Assembly: GCA_023406965.1 (NCBI GenBank)
Contig: JAEXTI010000207.1
Coordinates: forward strand, 1-6,682
Source of the DNA: Chloroflexota bacterium
GTDB lineage: Bacteria; Chloroflexota; Anaerolineae; Anaerolineales; Anaerolineaceae
Length of the DNA stretch: 6,682 nucleotides
Reading direction: 5' to 3'
Shown: positions 1 to 5,527 of the stretch, one piece after another
How the letters are laid out: each line of letters opens with the position of its first letter
Numbering within the stretch: the stretch's first letter is position 1
Notes under the pieces: model-generated
Databases searched by the model: none
The model's input: only the letters and a program-made list of their open reading frames with translations
Told to the model about the DNA's origin: nothing
Made by a program: the position numbers and the translations under genes

Positions 1-152
1 GAAGGGTAGTGATACAGCAGTCCTCCCTTGCTGATTCCAGCCTGGGCGGCGACCTGTTCCAGGGTCATATGTTCCACACCCTGTTCAATGACGATCTGAT
101 TGGCGGCTACCAGGATGGCTTTTTGAGTATTGGCGCTAGATGATTTAGGCAT
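1..152 (-). CDS. TetR/AcrR-family transcriptional regulator, N-terminal part (truncated by window edge)
   Basis: The frame on the minus strand begins at the ATG at 152-150 and stays open to the window edge, giving about 50 residues. After a short polar tail, the segment from about residue 9 to 50 reads as a TetR DNA-binding domain: a first helix (QKAILVAANQIVIEQG), then the helix-turn-helix MTLEQVAAQAGISKGGLLYHYP, whose KGGLLYHYP end is typical of the recognition helix of this family. The ligand-binding domain lies outside the window, so the inducer cannot be guessed. No Shine-Dalgarno precedes the ATG; a -10 box ends 7 nt before it, so the mRNA may be leaderless. A dyad upstream matches one in the promoter of the 45-codon ORF at 549-686, which suggests autoregulation and control of that neighbour. 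The family call is firm; the regulon is inferred. Confidence 0.9.
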   Translation of the reverse strand, partial: MPKSSSANTQKAILVAANQIVIEQGVEHMTLEQVAAQAGISKGGLLYHYP

Positions 153-159
153 GGGCAAG

Positions 160-165
160 ATTATA
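160..165 (-). promoter_or_regulatory. -10 box of the tetR promoter, placed for leaderless transcription
   Basis: The minus strand reads TATAAT here, a perfect -10 hexamer. Seven bases separate it from the ATG of the tetR gene, so a start site at the usual distance would fall on or one base before the start codon. No convincing -35 box is visible at 16-18 bp; that region is occupied by the putative operator at 176-191. Confidence 0.6.
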
Positions 166-175
166 CCTTGGAAAA

Positions 176-191
176 ACCTGTCTGGACGGGT
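176..191. promoter_or_regulatory. Putative TetR operator in the tetR promoter
   Basis: The plus strand reads ACCTGTCTGGACGGGT, an imperfect 16-bp dyad (ACC-n-GTC / GAC-n-GGT). Its minus-strand core, CCGTCCAGAC, is identical to the core of the dyad at 492-505. It covers the place where the -35 element of the tetR promoter would sit, the usual arrangement for autorepression. The assignment to this TetR protein is inferred from proximity and from the repeated motif. Confidence 0.55.
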
Positions 192-233
192 TACAAGGCT
201 CGATAAGGTTTCGGTCTGTTTGTGTCCGGGCGG

Positions 234-449
234 TTAGTCGACCTCAACGGAGACAGGCGGATCATCTGTTCCGGGGGCGACCAGGATTTTTTCGCTCATA
301 CAGACAAACTTCCATTGGGTTTGGGTGTTGAACAGGCGGTACAGTTTGGCCCCACAGCTGGGGCATAAAACGGCCGGTAGAGCGGCGTAAGCACTCACCT
401 GGCCGATAATTTCGTCGTTTAGAACTGCTGATCGCAGAAGGGTTGCCAT
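234..449 (-). CDS. Small zinc-knuckle protein of unknown function (71 aa)
   Basis: I do not recognise this gene. The frame can be extended four codons to a TTG, but the ATG at 449-447 is preferred because GGAGG (minus strand, 459-455) lies 5 nt before it. The 71-residue product has no signal peptide or membrane segment. In the middle it carries CPSCGAKLYRL, a CxxCG knuckle like half of a zinc ribbon; only one further Cys (VCMS) follows about 20 residues later, so a full four-Cys site is not present within one chain and metal binding might need a dimer or other ligands. The C-terminal tail is acidic (ending SVEVD). It is co-directional with the tetR gene 81 bp downstream and divergent from the small ORF at 549, whose promoter region it shares. 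It may be co-regulated by TetR, but its role is unknown. Confidence 0.7.
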   Translation of the reverse strand: MATLLRSAVLNDEIIGQVSAYAALPAVLCPSCGAKLYRLFNTQTQWKFVCMSEKILVAPGTDDPPVSVEVD

Positions 450-481
450 TATTTCCTCCAAGAACTATTCAAAAATCACCC

Positions 482-510
482 TTGTAACTAAACCGTCCAG
501 ACGGTATAAT
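482..510 (+). promoter_or_regulatory. Sigma70-type promoter for the 45-codon ORF, with overlapping reverse -10
   Basis: TTGTAA (482-487) and a perfect TATAAT (505-510) are separated by exactly 17 bp. The expected start site is near 517, leaving a leader of about 32 nt before the ATG at 549. The -10 is part of the self-complementary decamer TATAATTATA (505-514), so the minus strand also has a perfect TATAAT (514-509) that could serve the zinc-knuckle gene, although no good -35 is visible for that direction. Confidence 0.75.
492..505. promoter_or_regulatory. Putative TetR operator between -35 and -10
   Basis: ACCGTCCAGACGGT is a dyad with perfect 6-bp arms (ACCGTC / GACGGT) around a 2-bp centre. 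It fills most of the spacer between the -35 and -10 boxes, a classic repressor position. The core CCGTCCAGAC recurs on the minus strand in the tetR promoter at 176-191. Size and symmetry suit TetR-family operators. It would control the 549 ORF and possibly also the divergent zinc-knuckle gene. Confidence 0.65.
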
Positions 511-548
511 TATAACCGATAAGTCGTTTTTTGAGGAGGACTGGCAAG

Positions 549-686
549 ATGCCTTGTAGAGATGGAGTGAGCAGCAATAGGATTGCACGCCGTTGGATCG
601 CCGAGAGCACTAAGTGCTTCCATGGTGATCTGACGGTTATGCTGCAAATCCACCTTGCCCGGCGCCTTGACGGCTATCACGCGTAG
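549..686 (+). CDS. Small ORF (45 aa), unknown product, with complete expression signals
   Basis: The ORF starts at an ATG 8 nt after an excellent Shine-Dalgarno (GAGGAGGA, 533-540) and ends at TAG 684-686. A consensus promoter and operator lie upstream, and an intrinsic terminator begins 23 nt after the stop, so it forms a self-contained cistron. The 45-residue product starts MPCRDGVSSNRIARRWIAES and is basic, with several Arg residues, two Cys (3 and 23) and a moderately hydrophobic stretch around DLTVMLQIHLARRL; no transmembrane segment is convincing. I cannot assign a family. It contains a perfect small dyad, AGCACT-A-AGTGCT (606-618). Alternatives are a regulatory RNA using the same promoter and terminator, or the remnant of a longer TetR-controlled gene. 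The expression signals are strong; the coding status is moderately supported. Confidence 0.5.
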   Translation: MPCRDGVSSNRIARRWIAESTKCFHGDLTVMLQIHLARRLDGYHA

Positions 687-709
687 ACAGTTCGGTTCTC
701 TGAACACTT

Positions 710-748
710 CTTCCGTGAAAGCAAGGCTTCACGGAAGTTTTCTTTTCT
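710..748 (+). terminator. Intrinsic terminator after the 45-codon ORF
   Basis: CTTCCGTGAA (710-719) pairs perfectly with TTCACGGAAG (728-737), giving a 10-bp stem with an 8-nt loop. It is followed directly by a T-rich run (TTTTCTTTTCTT, 738-749). It separates the TetR-linked cistron from the rnk-like gene, which begins 37 nt after the tract. Confidence 0.85.
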
Positions 749-785
749 TAAACCAAAATAATGATTTTCAGTACGGAGGAGTTTT

Positions 786-1196
786 ATGAACGACCATGCA
801 ATTATTGTCACCGCGGCAGACGCACAGAAACTACAGGAGTTGATCCGCAATGCGCAACACGGGGAGTACCGGCAGAGCAAGTACCTTGAAATGTTATCGG
901 GAGAGTTGGCGAGAGCCACTATCATCGATAAGGGCGCGGTTCCGCAGGATGTGATTACCATGCATTCCCAGGCGGTGCTAACGGAAATTGATACCGGCGA
1001 GGAGTTGGAGTTAACCCTGGTCTTCCCGAATGAGGCGGACCCAATTGAAGGGAAAATTTCGGTTTTTGCGCCTATCGGCACTGCCATGCTCGGCTACCGG
1101 GTAGGGGATGTGTTCGAGTGGGAGACGCCTGGCGGGATGCAGAGGCTTCGGGTCGAAAAGGTGATGCCAGGAACCGGGGAATCTTCAGAAATGTGA
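786..1196 (+). CDS. rnk: Rnk-type, GreA/GreB C-terminal-domain RNA polymerase-binding protein
   Basis: The product is 136 residues, the same length as Escherichia coli Rnk. It has a short N-terminal helical region (about residues 10-45) followed by the FKBP-like GreA/GreB C-terminal domain (about 50-130). Hallmarks are DVITMHS, the acidic strand region ending LTLVFPNEAD, SVFAPIGTAMLGYRVGD and WETPGG, which match the Rnk pattern of TMNS, APVGAALLG, RVGD and WELPGG. The long Gre coiled coil is absent, so it would not be expected to stimulate transcript cleavage; characterised Rnk binds RNA polymerase and was named as a regulator of nucleoside diphosphate kinase. GGAGGAG (775-781) lies 4 nt before the ATG. 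It appears monocistronic: a terminator precedes it and a new promoter follows. No clear promoter of its own was found between 749 and 785. Confidence 0.88.
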   Translation: MNDHAIIVTAADAQKLQELIRNAQHGEYRQSKYLEMLSGELARATIIDKGAVPQDVITMHSQAVLTEIDTGEELELTLVFPNEADPIEGKISVFAPIGTAMLGYRVGDVFEWETPGGMQRLRVEKVMPGTGESSEM

Positions 1197-1207
1197 ATGC
1201 AACGCGA

Positions 1208-1235
1208 TTGTAATTGCAAAAATCTGTGATACACT
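1208..1235 (+). promoter_or_regulatory. Promoter of the glycyl radical operon
   Basis: TTGTAA (1208-1213) and TACACT (1230-1235) are separated by 16 bp, predicting a start near 1242. The -35 is embedded in TTGTAATTGCAA (1208-1219), a near-perfect 12-bp palindrome that could be a further protein-binding site. It is the only evident promoter for the four genes that follow, as the later intergenic gaps are 22 nt or less. Confidence 0.65.
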
Positions 1236-1247
1236 GATAGTGGCTGG

Positions 1248-1258
1248 TGGTTTTACCA
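1248..1258. promoter_or_regulatory. FadR-class GntR operator (TGGT-N3-ACCA)
   Basis: TGGTTTTACCA matches the TNGTNNNACNA consensus of the FadR subfamily of GntR regulators exactly, with fully symmetrical 4-bp arms and the expected 3-bp spacer. It lies just downstream of the predicted start site and ahead of a gene encoding just such a regulator, so autorepression of the whole operon is the straightforward reading. Confidence 0.7.
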
Positions 1259-1290
1259 GATTCCTATTTGTTTTCACGAGAATATCATCA

Positions 1291-2001
1291 ATGGAACCTT
1301 TGCGCGTCCAAAGCTTGAAAGATGCCTGCATTTCTCGCCTTGAAGAGCTGATTCTTTCGGGGGAGTGGCAGATTGGGATGCGCCTGCCTTCAGAACGCGA
1401 TCTAGCTGCCCAGTTGAACATCAGCCGCCCGGTGCTTCACGACGCTCTGGTGGATCTGGCGACGAAGGGGCTGGTCAGCATAGAGCCGCGGCGGGGTGTG
1501 TACATCTGCGATTACCGCGTCAGCGGTTCCTGCGCCTTGCTTTCCTCTCTTCTCTCATACAACGGTGGGCGTCTCGATCCGGCATTTTCCCAATCTCTGG
1601 TGGATATGCGGATGGTGGTGGAAACCGAAACCGCCCGGCTGGCAGCGCTCAACCGCTTGGACGAGCACCTGGAGCGTTTTGAGGCGCTCTACTCTCAAGA
1701 AAGTACGGCTCCTCGAGAGAATGGAGCGTTGGTTGATCTGGATTTTTCTTTTCATTTGCTGGTGGCAATCGCTTCCGGCAACCTGGCGTATCCTCTGATT
1801 ATCAATTCTTTCAAGTCTGTATACACCCACCTGACGGGTTTGTTCTTCCATCAATATGTTGATTCTGCCATCATGGACGAAGTGTTTGTTTTCCACCGCC
1901 GGTTGATCGATGCTATTACCGCAAAGGAACCTGAAAAATCGGCGGCGGTGATGAAAGAAATGCTCCAGCATGGAGCGAAATACCTCCATCAGATCCAGTA
2001 A
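1291..2001 (+). CDS. GntR-family regulator, FadR/FCD subfamily
   Basis: The ATG at 1291 gives 236 residues. An upstream in-frame GTG at 1240 would fall at the predicted transcription start and inside the operator region, so it is rejected; the Shine-Dalgarno before 1291 is weak. Residues about 5-75 form the GntR winged helix (LEELILSGEWQIGMRLPSERDLAAQLNISRP and the wing RRGVYI). Residues about 95-230 are an FCD ligand-binding domain, with DMRMVVETE (105-113), DFSFH (151-155), HRRLIDAI (202-209) and His227. The Asp and His residues are plausible metal ligands of the kind used by this subfamily to bind carboxylate effectors. As first gene of the operon, 22 nt before the glycyl radical enzyme, it probably senses that enzyme's substrate or product, perhaps an organic acid. 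The ligand is inferred only at class level. Confidence 0.9.
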   Translation: MEPLRVQSLKDACISRLEELILSGEWQIGMRLPSERDLAAQLNISRPVLHDALVDLATKGLVSIEPRRGVYICDYRVSGSCALLSSLLSYNGGRLDPAFSQSLVDMRMVVETETARLAALNRLDEHLERFEALYSQESTAPRENGALVDLDFSFHLLVAIASGNLAYPLIINSFKSVYTHLTGLFFHQYVDSAIMDEVFVFHRRLIDAITAKEPEKSAAVMKEMLQHGAKYLHQIQ

Positions 2002-2023
2002 TTTTCCGCGAAAAGGAGTCGAT

Positions 2024-4546
2024 ATGTGTGCTCCAACCAGCCTTGACCAGCCTAAATACAACATCAAAGTTCCCAGTAATCTCTCAGCACGTGTGCAATG
2101 GTTGAGAGATTATTATTTTCAGGGCACGAAGCGAGCCTGGAACAATGAATACACCGCCTGGACAACCGGCACACCCTGTGATTTCCAGTATAACGAGTTG
2201 AGCTTTTACATTGTTCCGGAAACGTACACGTTCTTACAAACGTTTCGCTCTTCTTTCCGCCAATCGGCGCGGCCTGTGAAGCTGGCGGTGGATTATTGGA
2301 AGTGGAGTCTCCCGGAACGGAGAGCGTGGTTTGTCAAAGAGGTGATGGTCAATTACCTGCCTAAAGAAGTCTTGCCCGGAGATCTGATCGCCGGTGGGCG
2401 CTTCAATATCCAGGCGTCCTGCTGTATGACCGAGCGCGAGGTAAAGGAGCGTGACGCTTTGGTTTATGGGCCGAAAGGCTGCCGGGCGGCCATGCTGTGG
2501 CTGCATAATCACGGCTACGGCAACGCCGGGGCTACCAGCGGGCACCTGGTGCCGGGCTACGGTGAGGTGATTGGACGTGGGTGGAAAGGGATTTTTGAGG
2601 ATCTGGAACAGAACTATCAATGCTTGATGGAACAGGAAAAGCAAGGTCCGAAAGGTGCGCAACTGCGGGCGATGATGACTTCGGCGACCATGCCGCGTGA
2701 TCTGGCGGCGGCTTACAGCCAGGTGTGCCGGGCATTGGCTGACCAGGAACAGGACGAGCAGCGCCAGGCGGAACTGACTGAAATGGCGCAGATACTACAG
2801 AAAGTGCCCTGGGAGCCGGCTGAAAATTTCTGGGAAGCCGTCCAATCGTTGTGGATTACGCATATGCTGGTGATGAGCGATGAAGGTTACCCGGGACCGG
2901 GCGATTCGTTTGGGCGAATTGACCAATTTCTATTCCCGGCCTGGAAGAAATCGATTGAAGAGGGTATGGATCGTGAGTTTGGCAAGGAGATCCTCAAGTG
3001 TTTTTGGGTACACTGTAACACGGCCTACGATGCGATGATCCGCACGGGCGGAAACCAGGGTATCACTGCCGGGTATGGGCAGTTGTTTACGGTCTCGGGG
3101 ATGGGACCCAATGGAACCGACCTGACCAATGATCTGACCTACGCCCTGTTGGAAGTGATCGACGAGATGTCGCCAATTCTGGAACCAAAACCCAACGTGC
3201 GGCTGCACCGGGGAAGCCCCGAAAAGCTGCTGGATAAGGTGGTGGATATGGTTGCCTCGAGCCAGGGCGCACCTTTCTTGCTCAACTTCGATGAGCGCTC
3301 GATAGCCGGGTTGCTGCTGCAGGCCGAAAAAGCAAAGGTGAGCCATCTGATCCATCCGGGGAATGTTCATGACTACGCCCCGGTGGGCTGCCTGGAAAAC
3401 ACCATGGTGGGCAACGATCGTTCCGGAACGGTGGATAACAACCTGAACCTGCTCAAAGCGGTGGAACTGGCCCTGACCGGCGGCTACGACCTGCTGCCCT
3501 TCACCGATCCGCTGACAGGCAAGATCGATCCCGCTCGCCGGGACGGACCCGATACCGGCAGCCCGGAGACCCTGACCACCTGGGAGCAGTTTTGGGAAGC
3601 TTATGCTGAACAAACTCGTTACATTATTCGCAGGATGGTGGAGACTTACGAAGCTTCGGAACGAGTGCGGGCACGCTTCCACCCCACGCCGTATCTGTCA
3701 TGCCTGGTCAAGGGCTGCGCGGAGCAAGGCCTGGATATTACCCAGGGCGGGGCGCAGTTGAACTTCACCACCATTGAAGCGGTCACTTATGCGACTACAG
3801 TAGATTCGCTGCTAGCCATTAAGTACCTGGTGTACGATAAGGGGCTGTGCACCCTGCCGCAACTGGTTCAGGCTCTGAAGGACAACTGGGTGGGGCACGA
3901 AGTGCTCCAGGCGCAGGCGACGAATAAGGCTCCCAAATACGGTCGTGACGATGACGAAGCCGACGCGCTGGGTCTGAAGGTGATGGAGTTGTGGACGGAG
4001 GAGACCTGGAAGCACAAGACACAATCAACCCACCGTCAGTTCCGACCGGGGATGCTCAGTTGGAATTACTGGATCGCTTACTCCGACATCTTGCCTGCCA
4101 GCCCGGACGGGCGGCAAAAGGGCAAGTTCCTCTCCAACGCGTTGTGCCCGTCCAACGGCGCGGACATCAACGGGCCGACCTCCAATGTGAATTCGGTCGG
4201 CAAGGTGCTGGGCGGGAAGGCCGAAGACGGGAAGGGCTTGTTTCAGGACTACTATAACCTGTTGCCCAACGGTGGAAGCCACACAATTACCTTTAACCCC
4301 TCAATCCTGCGCGATGCCGAACACAAAGCGAAATTCCGCGCTTTCCTGGATGCCTATATCGAGAATGGCGGCACGGCTTTGCAGATCAATATGCTGGACG
4401 CGGATATGCTGCGCGACGCGCAGAAACACCCGGAGAACTACCGCCATCTGCTAGTGCGCGTGACCGGCTATAATGCCTATTTCACCAGCATCGGCAAAGA
4501 ACTGCAAGACGAGATCATTGCGCGTGAAAGTCACCAGATGGGTTAG
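2024..4546 (+). CDS. Glycyl radical enzyme (pyruvate formate-lyase superfamily), substrate unknown
   Basis: The chosen ATG follows AAGGAG (2013-2018) by 5 nt; an in-frame ATG at 1970 would overlap the regulator gene. The 840-residue product is complete. A PFL-type barrel domain fills roughly residues 30-700. Its active-site loop carries the thiyl Cys456 in VGCLENT, with Glu458 as the C-x-E acid/base found in decarboxylating and eliminating members. The C-terminal glycyl radical domain contains RVTGYNA with Gly815 as the radical site, followed by LQDEIIAR. This is not pyruvate formate-lyase itself, which uses a Cys-Cys pair. The loop reads GCLEN rather than the GCVEP usual in glycerol/propanediol dehydratases and choline lyase. 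GCLE resembles arylacetate decarboxylases, but no small subunit gene of the 4-hydroxyphenylacetate decarboxylase type is present. Phenylacetate or indoleacetate decarboxylase-like activity, an alkylsuccinate-synthase-like addition, or a new reaction all remain possible. Its activase follows 3 nt downstream. Confidence 0.93.
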   Translation: MCAPTSLDQPKYNIKVPSNLSARVQWLRDYYFQGTKRAWNNEYTAWTTGTPCDFQYNELSFYIVPETYTFLQTFRSSFRQSARPVKLAVDYWKWSLPERRAWFVKEVMVNYLPKEVLPGDLIAGGRFNIQASCCMTEREVKERDALVYGPKGCRAAMLWLHNHGYGNAGATSGHLVPGYGEVIGRGWKGIFEDLEQNYQCLMEQEKQGPKGAQLRAMMTSATMPRDLAAAYSQVCRALADQEQDEQRQAELTEMAQILQKVPWEPAENFWEAVQSLWITHMLVMSDEGYPGPGDSFGRIDQFLFPAWKKSIEEGMDREFGKEILKCFWVHCNTAYDAMIRTGGNQGITAGYGQLFTVSGMGPNGTDLTNDLTYALLEVIDEMSPILEPKPNVRLHRGSPEKLLDKVVDMVASSQGAPFLLNFDERSIAGLLLQAEKAKVSHLIHPGNVHDYAPVGCLENTMVGNDRSGTVDNNLNLLKAVELALTGGYDLLPFTDPLTGKIDPARRDGPDTGSPETLTTWEQFWEAYAEQTRYIIRRMVETYEASERVRARFHPTPYLSCLVKGCAEQGLDITQGGAQLNFTTIEAVTYATTVDSLLAIKYLVYDKGLCTLPQLVQALKDNWVGHEVLQAQATNKAPKYGRDDDEADALGLKVMELWTEETWKHKTQSTHRQFRPGMLSWNYWIAYSDILPASPDGRQKGKFLSNALCPSNGADINGPTSNVNSVGKVLGGKAEDGKGLFQDYYNLLPNGGSHTITFNPSILRDAEHKAKFRAFLDAYIENGGTALQINMLDADMLRDAQKHPENYRHLLVRVTGYNAYFTSIGKELQDEIIARESHQMG

Positions 4547-4549
4547 GGG

Positions 4550-5515
4550 ATGATGAGCGCTGAAGCAGGCACGATTTTGCACTTGCAACGGCTTTCCACG
4601 GAGGATGGGCCGGGGCTGCGCACGACAGTTTTCCTCAAAGGCTGCCCGCTGCATTGCGCCTGGTGTCACAACCCGGAAAGCATTTCCATGCATCATCAGG
4701 TGCAGTGGTTGGAGAACCGTTGCATTGCCTGCAAAACATGCCTGGAGGCCTGCCCAAACCACGCGCTGAGTTGGAGCGAGGGAGGCGCGGTCCGTGACCG
4801 GGAGCTTTGCCAGGTGTGCGGGGTTTGCGCCGAAATTTGTCCCGCCAATGCGCATGAGATGCTGGGGCAGGAAATTCGTGTAGGCGATCTGGTGAAGGAA
4901 CTGCTCAAAGATCGGGCCTATTTTTCAAAATCAGGCGGTGGCGTGACGCTCTCGGGCGGCGAGCCGACCATGCAGTTAGATTTTTCACTGGCCTTGCTGA
5001 GGGCGTTGCGTGAAAAAAACGTAGCCACTGCCATCGATACCTGTGGATTGTGCCAGCCCGAGGTGTTGAAACGATTGGCCGCTGAGGTAGACCTGATCTT
5101 GTTTGACCTCAAGCTGATGGACGCCGATGCGCACCAGGCCTGGACGGGTGCGGATAACCATCGCATTCTGGAAAACCTGCAAGGGTTGGGTGGGTATCTG
5201 GGGGAGCACCTCGGGAAGCAGTTGTGGATTCGCACGCCGCTGATCCCGGGCGCGACGCTCAACGAAGCAAATATCATTGCAATTGGCGCGTGGCTGGCTG
5301 AGTATCTGCCAGGGCAGGTGGAGCGCTGGGAACTGTGCGCGTTCAATAACCTGTGCCGGGATAAGTATCGTCGTTTGGGCTTGGCATGGGACTTTGTTGA
5401 GACGCCGCTGCTTGGCAAAGTAGAAATGAAACAGGCTGAGAAGTGGGCGAAAAGTACGGCGTTCGATCCGGCGCGCGTGTTTGTTACCGGGGCGGTTCGC
5501 GTGGAAAGTATTTAG
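4550..5515 (+). CDS. Glycyl radical enzyme activase (radical SAM, with two extra 4Fe-4S clusters)
   Basis: This 321-residue enzyme would use S-adenosylmethionine to abstract hydrogen from Gly815 of the upstream protein. The activase signature is clear: STEDGPGLRT (16-25), the radical SAM cluster CPLHCAWC (Cys32, 36, 39), a ferredoxin-like insert with two 4Fe-4S sites (Cys58/61/64/68 and Cys87/90/93/97, each followed by Pro), and the SAM-contacting SGGEP (135-139). The insert distinguishes it from the short pyruvate formate-lyase activase and is shared by activases of dehydratase, decarboxylase and benzylsuccinate-type enzymes. The start is ATG at 4550 or the adjacent ATG at 4553; only GGG separates the preceding stop, so translation is probably coupled. 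All cluster cysteines are intact, supporting a functional pair. Confidence 0.95.
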   Translation: MMSAEAGTILHLQRLSTEDGPGLRTTVFLKGCPLHCAWCHNPESISMHHQVQWLENRCIACKTCLEACPNHALSWSEGGAVRDRELCQVCGVCAEICPANAHEMLGQEIRVGDLVKELLKDRAYFSKSGGGVTLSGGEPTMQLDFSLALLRALREKNVATAIDTCGLCQPEVLKRLAAEVDLILFDLKLMDADAHQAWTGADNHRILENLQGLGGYLGEHLGKQLWIRTPLIPGATLNEANIIAIGAWLAEYLPGQVERWELCAFNNLCRDKYRRLGLAWDFVETPLLGKVEMKQAEKWAKSTAFDPARVFVTGAVRVESI

Positions 5516-5527
5516 GAGGCTGAGACC

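Noticed and set aside
510..707. Minus-strand frame (65 codons) over the 45-codon ORF, with a segment VIAVKAPGKVDL that faintly recalls the N-terminus of some dehydrogenases
   Set aside because: It would start inside the region leading into the terminator with no Shine-Dalgarno, while the plus strand has promoter, Shine-Dalgarno and terminator. The resemblance is too short to count.
1240..1290. N-terminal extension of the GntR regulator from a GTG at 1240
   Set aside because: The GTG falls at the predicted transcription start, spans the operator, and adds 17 residues not typical of the family; the product from the ATG at 1291 already has a complete winged helix.
1970..2023. Earlier start of the glycyl radical enzyme at the ATG at 1970
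   Set aside because: It would overlap the regulator gene, and a Shine-Dalgarno (AAGGAG) sits immediately before the ATG at 2024.
2930..3682. Long minus-strand frame (250 codons) opposite the glycyl radical enzyme gene
   Set aside because: It lies wholly inside a gene with catalytic motifs on the other strand, has no Shine-Dalgarno evidence and shows a low-information, Gln/His-rich composition typical of an antisense shadow.
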